Of a DNA stretch of 8,997 nucleotides, positions 1 through 4,698 are shown one piece after another (within the stretch, counting starts at the first letter, position 1; the number at the start of each line of letters is the position of its first letter). Below the pieces are notes generated by a model that saw only the letters and a program-made list of their open reading frames with translations, was not told the origin of the DNA and did no database searches. The translations under genes were made by a program, and so were the position numbers. Source of the stretch: CAINVV01 sp036508555 (GTDB lineage: Bacteria > Bacteroidota > Bacteroidia > Bacteroidales > Prolixibacteraceae); contig DATCHD010000080.1 in assembly GCA_036508555.1 (NCBI GenBank), positions 1 to 8,997 of the forward strand, read 5' to 3'.

Positions 1-1301
1 GCACTGTTATCCTCAATGCCCCGTTTACGGTGGATCATCCTACCGCTTCTTCTACTTTTTCAGGGACAATGTATTGGGGAGCAGCAAGTACCTCTCACAC
101 CTTTTATGCCTACTACCCTTATGCAGGCTCAGCAGGTAGTCCAGCTGCAACAATTGTACCGGTTTCGCTGGCAACTGCACAGACACAATCAATAAAAAAC
201 AACAGCGATCATATCGGTGCCCAAACCGGTGCCCTTGATTTTATGGTCGCCACACCGGTAACAGTAACCTCTCCTGCCAACACCAATGCAGTAGGTAGTG
301 ACGTAAACCTAAGTTACAACCACCTCTTTACCATTCTGGAGTTTCAGATAAAAGGTACAGGAACAACACTAAGTGCTGTTAAACTCTCTGGCAGCAACAC
401 CCTTGCCTTTAGCAGTGGCACCATTGACATTACCCAGGCACCAGTAACGGATGTCGCCTATACCATTGCGAGCAAGACAGGAACGGCAACTCAGGCGGTA
501 GTAACGCTGACAACTCCGGCCACTCTTGATGCCACCATTGCCACCACAGTTTACATGGTTATCAATCCCGGCACACAGACGGGTAATTGCCTTATTGGAC
601 TCTCGGATGGCACGAACTGGACCTACATTAGCAAAGCAGCACCTAATGGGGGTTTTTTACGCGGCAAGAAATATGTGGTTTCTGTTGATGCTGCAACTGC
701 GACAGATCCTGTCATCGACGTAGACGGCAATATTTATACAACAGTCACCATTGGCACACAGGTATGGATGGCAGAAAACCTGAAAACCACCAAATACAAT
801 GATAATTCAGCAATACTAAATGTGACGGATAATACTACATGGGCTGGTCGAACAGAAGGAGCGTATTGCTGGTACAGCAACGATGAAACCACATACAAGC
901 CAACTTACGGAGCATTATACAACGGGTATGCTGTAAATACTACAAAACTTTGCCCTACAGGCTGGCATGTACCGACAAATACCGAATGGACAACACTTAC
1001 AACTGATTTGGGAGGATTAGATGTTGCAGGTGGCAAACTTAAAGAAACTGGTACTACCCATTGGCTAAGTCCTAATACAGGCGCAACTAATACCAGTGGT
1101 TTTACAGCCCTTCCAGGTGGCTCCCGTGACTACTCTTCTGGTACGTTCGACTATATTGGCCGTTACGGTAACTGGTGGAGTTCTACAATGAACAAGAGCC
1201 AGCAAATCTATTACCGGACCATGTACAACAATGCCAGCGATGTAGACGGAAGCCCCATCAGTAAGACCTACGGGTTCTCTGTGCGTTGTTTGAAGAATTA
1301 G
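1..1301 (+). CDS. Mfa-like fimbrillin / FISUMP-domain surface protein (5' partial)
   Basis: The reading frame is open from base 3, so the gene begins before the window. The GTG at position 30 is an internal valine, not a start. About 432 codons are visible. Residues 1 to about 225 resemble the Mfa-like fimbrillin family of Bacteroidota: an FYAYYPY motif near the visible start, then GALDFMVATP and a LSYNHLFTILEFQIKG stretch. Residues from about 237 to the end form a FISUMP domain (Fibrobacter succinogenes major paralogous domain). It opens with DVDGNIYTTVTIGTQVWMAE, continues through CPTGWHVPT and ends in GFSVRCLKN. Proteins of this type are exported and sit on the cell surface; the missing N-terminus would be expected to carry a lipoprotein or Sec signal. 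Role inferred as adhesin or structural surface protein; the ligand is unknown. No clear hairpin terminator follows the stop. Confidence 0.85.
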   Translation, partial: TVILNAPFTVDHPTASSTFSGTMYWGAASTSHTFYAYYPYAGSAGSPAATIVPVSLATAQTQSIKNNSDHIGAQTGALDFMVATPVTVTSPANTNAVGSDVNLSYNHLFTILEFQIKGTGTTLSAVKLSGSNTLAFSSGTIDITQAPVTDVAYTIASKTGTATQAVVTLTTPATLDATIATTVYMVINPGTQTGNCLIGLSDGTNWTYISKAAPNGGFLRGKKYVVSVDAATATDPVIDVDGNIYTTVTIGTQVWMAENLKTTKYNDNSAILNVTDNTTWAGRTEGAYCWYSNDETTYKPTYGALYNGYAVNTTKLCPTGWHVPTNTEWTTLTTDLGGLDVAGGKLKETGTTHWLSPNTGATNTSGFTALPGGSRDYSSGTFDYIGRYGNWWSSTMNKSQQIYYRTMYNNASDVDGSPISKTYGFSVRCLKN

Positions 1302-1385
1302 ACTATTTGCCTATTTTTCGGTTTACAAAGTGAGCTACGACTTATTGTTGGAGATTTTTCCAATCCTTGATGCGGCATAACCAAC

Positions 1386-1622
1386 ATGAATACAGTAGAA
1401 TTAACAATAGAAGAGTACCAAAGGCTGATGGATGCCATACTCTGGATCCTGGGCCCTTTTTTGGATGATGATCAGATCGGAGAGCATACACACCTTTTTG
1501 AACTCGCGGAATGTTACAACGAGTTGTACCACAAAATGCCAAAAAACTGGGAACACGATTATCCGGAGTTTCCCATTCACTCACAAGGGGCACATAAGAA
1601 ATCCTTGCTTGAGACTTTCTGA
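1386..1622 (+). CDS. small acidic hypothetical protein (78 aa)
   Basis: I do not recognise a family. The protein is short and acidic in its first two thirds (VELTIEEYQRLMD, then FLDDDQ and FELAECYNELYHK), with predicted helical character and no signal peptide or membrane segment. The ATG start follows an 84-base gap after the fimbrillin gene. There is no Shine-Dalgarno site, as is usual in Bacteroidota. The frame is chosen over the overlapping frames because a good intrinsic terminator lies directly after its stop, and because its composition looks like protein whereas the others are rich in Cys, Arg and Ser. It could be a small partner or regulator, but nothing in the sequence assigns a function. 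Confidence 0.55.
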   Translation: MNTVELTIEEYQRLMDAILWILGPFLDDDQIGEHTHLFELAECYNELYHKMPKNWEHDYPEFPIHSQGAHKKSLLETF

Positions 1623-1629
1623 AAAGAGG

Positions 1630-1650
1630 AGGGGCAGATGCCCCTTTTTT
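1630..1650 (+). terminator. intrinsic terminator after the 78-aa gene
   Basis: AGGGGC and GCCCCT form a six-base-pair GC-rich stem around the loop AGAT, followed by a run of T. It starts eight bases after the stop of the 78-aa gene, which supports that gene being transcribed on the plus strand. Confidence 0.8.
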
Positions 1651-1671
1651 GTTCGTTAAATGGAATTACTA

Positions 1672-1710
1672 GATGTGTGAATTGTGTGACTTTTTACCGT
1701 AATTGTGTAA
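1672..1710 (+). repeat. short direct repeats (AATTGTGT) upstream of the CsbD-like gene
   Basis: AATTGTGT occurs at 1680-1687 and again at 1701-1708, exactly 21 bases apart, about two helical turns. A related GATGTGTGA lies at 1672-1680. The repeats sit 65 to 100 bases before the CsbD-like start, a suitable place for an activator. The regulator is unknown, and chance cannot be excluded for repeats this short. Confidence 0.35.
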
Positions 1711-1774
1711 GAAATGCTGAATTAATTGGAGTATATTGTTCAGTTAAATAATTTCTTAGTTGTAACTGTAAATA

Positions 1775-1960
1775 ATGGAATTAATAGATAAAAATGGAAC
1801 ATGGAAAGAGCAAAAAGAAAAGCTCAAAAGCAGATTTACAGTTTTAATGGACATGGATCTTATCCTTGAAGAAGGACATAAGAAGGAGATGTTTGAAGCA
1901 TTACAACTCAAACTAGGCTATACCAGAGAGAAATTACACAAAATACTTACAGAACTTTAA
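1775..1960 (+). CDS. CsbD-like small stress protein (61 aa)
   Basis: Resembles the CsbD family of small, highly charged bacterial proteins linked to general stress responses; their biochemical role is not settled. Residues 10-20 (WKEQKEKLKSR) match the family's W-x-x-x-K-x-K-L-K opening. Residues 31-34 (LEEG) match the central acidic-Gly segment, and residues 47-58 (LGYTREKLHKIL) match the closing helix. The length of 61 aa is typical. It is more divergent than usual: the centre reads FTVLMDMDLI rather than the common DLTDDDL form. It has no signal peptide and should be cytoplasmic. It stands alone, with a 130-base AT-rich leader carrying direct repeats and no evident terminator after it. The family assignment is from remembered family features, not a search. 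Confidence 0.7.
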   Translation: MELIDKNGTWKEQKEKLKSRFTVLMDMDLILEEGHKKEMFEALQLKLGYTREKLHKILTEL

Positions 1961-1984
1961 GTTTTAACTCCCCAAATTAAACCC

Positions 1985-2259
1985 TTACTCAACTTCGATT
2001 TCCCTTATCTTGAAGATCTGGTGGCTAGTTTCAATTTTTGTGCATGATTCTTTTGCAGGGTGATTTATCCTATCGGCTTTCTCTTCTTCAGCCTTTATAC
2101 ACCGATAAGGCCCTTCCAGTGGTCGGCCATTTTTAGCTGCCACATAGGCAACATACGGCCCTCACAAACGCAAATTTATTCAGCTCATTTGCCGTTTATC
2201 TTTCACTTTCTAATCCTTCTTAGCTCCTATCCAACTGGTTTTTACAGTTTGGCTCCCAT
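1985..2259 (-). pseudogene. decayed inverted copy of the 101-aa SSB-tailed protein gene
   Basis: Read on the minus strand from the ATG at 2259, this stretch is a broken paralogue of the plus-strand gene at 2439-2744. After an early frameshift it gives VKTSWIGAKK (compare VKNYIGKGK in the intact gene). A second frame gives GLESER, a stop, then ELNKFAFV (compare GLSIVRVT and DLQKFAF). A third frame runs to the stop, containing GPYVAYVAAKNG (compare GTKYVAFEVAKM), then AEEEKA and PAK (compare AEEEKT and PAK). The stop lines up, both copies ending TAAGGG. Its length of 275 bases is not a multiple of three, against 306 in the intact gene. About 40 bases upstream of the ATG are also similar between the copies, so gene and leader were duplicated together. 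At least three frame breaks and an internal stop make it non-functional. No frame remains open throughout, so automated callers would miss it. Confidence 0.75.
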
Positions 2260-2402
2260 GATATATTTTGTTTAAATTATACACAAAGAAAGTGCATCCC
2301 TTCACGTACCGGTCCCCTCATTCAAGGATTTTCCCGGCATATACTCTCTACCCTCCGTTATTCCAGTTCCTCCTTGACTGCCCCTCCCGAGCTTCACTGA
2401 TT

Positions 2403-2438
2403 TCTTGCATATAATTTTAAAACTAAAAATTTATTATC
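2403..2438 (+). promoter_or_regulatory. conserved leader / likely promoter of the 101-aa gene
   Basis: The AT-rich sequence just before the ATG shares blocks with the leader of the inverted pseudogene: TTTCTT, TATAATTT, AAAC, AAAA and TATCATG. Within it, TAATTTTA at 2412-2419 matches five of six fixed positions of the Bacteroidota -7 consensus TAnnTTTG. No -33 element at the right distance was found. The bases 2298-2402, between the two leaders, show no gene. Confidence 0.4.
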
Positions 2439-2744
2439 ATGAAAACTTTCGTAAAAAACTACATTGGAAAAGGAAAACAAGTCGCCGGATTATCAATCGT
2501 AAGAGTTACCTGCAAACTCGAGGATCTTCAAAAATTTGCCTTCGAATATAAGGGCACCAAATATGTCGCCTTCGAAGTAGCAAAAATGAAACAAGCCGAC
2601 GAATTCGGAAGAGATTACACAGTTTATGTATCTCAGGCAGAAGAAGAAAAAACAGAAAAGCCTGCCAAATCACCCGCTGTAAAAGCACCAAAAAAGCCAA
2701 AAGAAATTTTGGAGCCGGTCACCGGAGACGATCTTCCTTTTTAA
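2439..2744 (+). CDS. small protein with SSB-like C-terminal tip (DDLPF), 101 aa
   Basis: I do not know a named family with confidence, although similar small proteins (opening like MKTFVKNYIGKGKQV) are familiar from Bacteroidota. Residues 1-66 look like a compact beta-rich domain (IVRVTCKLE, KYVAFEVAKM, FGRDYTVYVS). Residues 67-95 form a flexible, Lys/Pro/Ala/Glu-rich linker. The last five residues, DDLPF (97-101), match the acidic-Leu/Ile-Pro-Phe tip that bacterial single-stranded DNA-binding proteins use to recruit replication and repair enzymes. The domain, linker and tip order is that of SSB, in a shorter protein. Inference: a nucleic-acid-binding or SSB-mimicking protein, perhaps from a mobile element. 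There is no signal peptide. A strong terminator follows and a decayed copy lies head-to-head upstream. Confidence 0.75.
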   Translation: MKTFVKNYIGKGKQVAGLSIVRVTCKLEDLQKFAFEYKGTKYVAFEVAKMKQADEFGRDYTVYVSQAEEEKTEKPAKSPAVKAPKKPKEILEPVTGDDLPF

Positions 2745-2754
2745 GGGGAAAAAG

Positions 2755-2780
2755 AGCCTTGCCGAGCAAGGCTTTTTTTT
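2755..2780 (+). terminator. intrinsic terminator of the 101-aa gene
   Basis: AGCCTTGC and GCAAGGCT form a perfect eight-base-pair stem with the loop CGA, followed by eight T. It begins eleven bases after the stop codon. Confidence 0.9.
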
Positions 2781-3070
2781 ATGGTCGCCATTTTAACCCC
2801 CCTTCTGAGAAATACACTATTACACTCAAATTACCTCGCAAATTTATTGATCGCCGGGGGTGGAAAAGTAAAGGGCCGGTCAGTATCTGCAGATTGAAAT
2901 ACATGATGCAGATACCTCCGGCACTTCGTGTTTGGTCACTTTCTCCCTTGCTTCCGAAACTGACATTTACCCTTGACTGAATCCACCCGGCTCAATATGC
3001 TCTGCCCGATAATTTAACTGTAATGGCGAGCCAGAAGCCAAAATAAGTCCTCAGGGCAGGGGCAAAAAAC
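2781..3070. other. gene-free stretch upstream of the SLOG-PRTase pair
   Basis: About 290 bases in which I find no convincing gene on either strand. The open frames begin inside the terminator or are short and lack family resemblance. The stretch contains a two-part stem-loop at 2875-2922 and presumably the promoter for the downstream pair, although no good -7/-33 pair is visible. Confidence 0.5.
2875..2922. repeat. two-part inverted repeat / stem-loop
   Basis: An outer stem (GCCGG at 2875-2879 with CCGGC at 2918-2922) and an inner nine-base stem (GTATCTGCA at 2883-2891 with TGCAGATAC at 2907-2915) enclose a 15-base loop, with small internal gaps of three and two bases. No T run follows on either side, so it is not a standard terminator. 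It could be an operator, a small structured RNA or a repeat end. Confidence 0.5.
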
Positions 3071-3496
3071 ATGAAAGTTGCAATCATCGGTTCAAGGGAT
3101 TTTTCGGACTACAGACTACTCAAACAAAAGTGCAATCTGATACTCTCCAGCTCAGAATCCTTTACCATACTCTCAGGCGGAGCAAGAGGAACCGACCGTC
3201 TTGCTGAGAGATATGCCAGGGAGAAAGATATTCCTATTCTGATCTACACGGCAGACTGGATCGAGCATGGGCGAAAAGCAGGCATGATCAGAAATAACCA
3301 GATACTGCTTTTCTGCACCCATGTTATTGCCTTTTGGGATGGGAAATCTCCCGGCACCAGGCACATGATCATTCAATCTAAAATTCTTGGTAAAAAACTC
3401 AGAATAGTAAGAATTTCTCCTGCACAAAATAATTCAACCGGCGAGCTACAAGCCAACAAAAATCCACAGGGCAGCGGTGAATTATATGAAAATTAA
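3071..3496 (+). CDS. YspA-type SLOG (DUF2493) nucleotide-binding protein
   Basis: The 141-aa protein carries the hallmarks of the YspA/cpYpsA-related SLOG family: GSRDF at residues 7-11, SGGARGTDRLAE at 35-46, ADWIEHGRKAGMIRN at 61-75 and AFWDGKSPGTRHMI at 87-100. SLOG domains have a Rossmann-like fold. Members sense or process nucleotides and nucleotide-derived ligands (the LOG cytokinin enzymes and DprA are relatives), but the ligand of this subgroup is not known to me. The core ends near residue 115; the last 25 residues (Asn, Gln and Gly rich) are extra and probably disordered. The ATG lies a few bases after an A-rich run. The stop overlaps the start of the phosphoribosyltransferase gene, so the two are probably translationally coupled and act in one pathway. 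Confidence 0.88.
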   Translation: MKVAIIGSRDFSDYRLLKQKCNLILSSSESFTILSGGARGTDRLAERYAREKDIPILIYTADWIEHGRKAGMIRNNQILLFCTHVIAFWDGKSPGTRHMIIQSKILGKKLRIVRISPAQNNSTGELQANKNPQGSGELYEN

Positions 3497-4124
3497 TAGC
3501 ATCCACCGCCTATCCAACACAGGCAGCCTAGTCAGAAATAAATTCTATGAATCAGCTCATGGTGGGAATCTCCTCTCGGCATTTCGTCTTGTGGATGAAC
3601 TGATCCCTGACTTCAACAGGTTCAACTTACTGTCTGCCTTTATCTGTCCGGTCCAGAAATTCTCCGGAAATAAAATTCCACTGGCTCTGGCCTCACGAAT
3701 TGTCCAGAATTCAGATTCAGTTCTTTGCGATACGGTGTTTCTGAGAACCGAGCGCCCCGGAACGAAGATGATAGACAGAATGTTTTTCCAACCAGAGTTC
3801 ATAGGCAAAGTAATACCCGGAAAATACATTCTTGTGGATGATGTTTTTACAACCGGAATAACCCTTAAAGGTCTTAAAACATTCATTGAAAAAAGTGGCG
3901 GAGATGTTGTCTCTGCATACACACTAGGCAGCAGTAAATCCACTCTGTTCGAAGCATCCAGACTTCAGCTCCGAATCCTGAAGGGCCAGTTTCCGGAGGT
4001 AGATAATTACTTTGATCTATCCCTTCTTACCATCATCCAGATAGAATATCTACTCAAGTTCAACTCCATTAAAAACCTAAATATTCTTTACTCTGAGAAT
4101 CATTACAAGAAGCAGTTTTGTTGA
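3486..4124 (+). CDS. type I phosphoribosyltransferase-domain protein
   Basis: The 212-aa protein has the PRPP-binding signature of type I phosphoribosyltransferases, YILVDDVFTTGITLKG, with the acidic pair D118-D119 and the phosphate loop T122-T126. Before it, GNKIPLALASRIV and FIGKVIPGKY fit the layout of ComF-like and orphan members. The fold transfers phosphoribosyl groups from or to PRPP; the base or other acceptor cannot be read from this sequence. No membrane segment, zinc ribbon or signal is visible. The ATG at 3486 overlaps the SLOG gene by 11 bases; a GTG at 3477 in the same frame would add three residues and is a less likely start. The strong terminator shortly after the stop ends this two-gene unit. 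Context suggests the PRTase makes, salvages or breaks down a nucleotide that the SLOG partner binds or processes (inference). Confidence 0.85.
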   Translation: MKINSIHRLSNTGSLVRNKFYESAHGGNLLSAFRLVDELIPDFNRFNLLSAFICPVQKFSGNKIPLALASRIVQNSDSVLCDTVFLRTERPGTKMIDRMFFQPEFIGKVIPGKYILVDDVFTTGITLKGLKTFIEKSGGDVVSAYTLGSSKSTLFEASRLQLRILKGQFPEVDNYFDLSLLTIIQIEYLLKFNSIKNLNILYSENHYKKQFC

Positions 4125-4141
4125 TGATGCATTGACGATAC

Positions 4142-4178
4142 TATGAAGCAGGATTAAAAATTCTGCTTCATATTTTTT
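4142..4178 (+). terminator. intrinsic terminator of the SLOG-PRTase unit
   Basis: TATGAAGCAG pairs with CTGCTTCATA in a ten-base-pair stem around an 11-base loop that can close further. It is followed by six T and starts 17 bases after the phosphoribosyltransferase stop. Confidence 0.85.
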
Positions 4179-4274
4179 GGCTTCACTTTGATACTCCCCT
4201 TTCTTCAACCACCGGAGTCGGTTTTTAAGATTGATGATTATGATGTTGTTGTTGCGAAAGTGTTCATAACCGGA

Positions 4275-4303
4275 AATAACTCGGAGCGGAGCGGAGAGTT
4301 ATT
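4275..4303. repeat. inverted repeat with GGAGC tandem core at the Panacea-fragment stop
   Basis: AATAACTC at 4275-4282 and GAGTTATT at 4296-4303 form an eight-base-pair stem. The 13-base spacer consists of GGAGC tandem units. The repeat covers the stop codon of the minus-strand Panacea fragment. There is no T run after the stem. Confidence 0.45.
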
Positions 4304-4526
4304 CTGGTTCCAGCGTAAATGCATAATGGTATGGAATCATTTTTTTGCCGTCAATGTTAAAATTCCATGTTGCTTCATCGTGACTAATTTCTGCTATTTC
4401 TCTGGCTGAGGTGTGCTTAAATTTCTGTGTAATATATTCCAGTGTTTCTATTTCAGCAGGTGAAAACAGAAAAGTAGTAAATGACCTGCCGTCATAGATG
4501 GATAAAAATTGCCTCACTTTTAACAT
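4299..4526 (-). pseudogene. C-terminal fragment of a Panacea (DUF4065 / SocA-like) domain protein
   Basis: The 75-residue frame matches the C-terminal half of the Panacea domain: FSPAEIETLEYITQKF at residues 21-36, then SAREIAEISHDEATW at 40-54, with the family's typical S-A-x-E-(I/L)-x-x-x-S-H-x-x-x-x-W pattern. Panacea proteins are antitoxins or antitoxin-like chaperone and adaptor proteins, often beside toxins or in prophages. The N-terminal half, with its usual segment around a Tyr-Gly and Gly-Pro-Val motif, is missing. Just upstream the frame is closed by a stop four codons before the ATG, and no remainder is found in the 160 bases before the next gene. It is therefore most likely a remnant, although a short standalone protein cannot be excluded. 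No toxin partner is visible. Confidence 0.55.
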
Positions 4527-4679
4527 CGCTTGTCTTTAAAATGAAAACAAACTTAAAAAACCAAAAAGACAATTTAAAACACGGTATTCACCGAATGCTT
4601 ACATTTTTTGTTGAGCCGGTCAGAATTGCGCCTCCTTCAACAAATTCCAAAAATATTGCATACCCCACCATTGAAGAAA

Positions 4680-4698
4680 TTGAAGACTAAAACTTCAA
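4680..4698 (-). terminator. possible weak terminator at the end of the receptor gene
   Basis: On the minus strand TTGAAG and CTTCAA can form a six-base-pair stem that overlaps the stop codon of the TonB-dependent receptor, followed by an interrupted T run (TTTCTTC). It is AT-rich and weak. Confidence 0.3.

Noticed and set aside
30..32. GTG at position 30 as the start of the first gene
   Set aside because: The frame is open back to base 3 with protein-like residues (TVILNAPFT), so the codon is internal.
526..723. Second plus-strand frame inside the fimbrillin/FISUMP gene
   Set aside because: It is out of frame within a clearly coding gene and matches no family.
1342..1593. Minus-strand frame opposite the 78-aa gene
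   Set aside because: Composition rich in Arg, Cys and Pro, no motif, and the terminator geometry supports the plus-strand gene instead.
1660..1789. ATGGAATTAATAGAT at 1775 nearly repeated (14 of 15) at 1660
   Set aside because: One such near-match is expected by chance in a window of this size, and the upstream copy hits a stop after six codons.
2060..2275. Plus-strand open frame of 71 codons rich in Phe, Leu and Pro
   Set aside because: It is antisense to the decayed copy of the 101-aa gene; its composition is that of a shadow frame and it matches no family.
2171..2849. CGCAAATTTATT shared by the pseudogene and the gene-free stretch near 2838
   Set aside because: A 12-base match is expected by chance here, and flanking translation near 2838 shows no further likeness to the 101-aa family.
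2759..2980. Plus-strand open frame of 73 codons after the 101-aa gene
   Set aside because: Its start lies inside the intrinsic terminator, it has no family resemblance, and a stem-loop lies within it.
4481..4690. Plus-strand open frame, including a 49-codon part from the ATG at 4541
   Set aside because: It overlaps the start of the Panacea fragment and the end of the receptor gene, and has no recognisable motif; a very short real gene at 4541 cannot be fully excluded.
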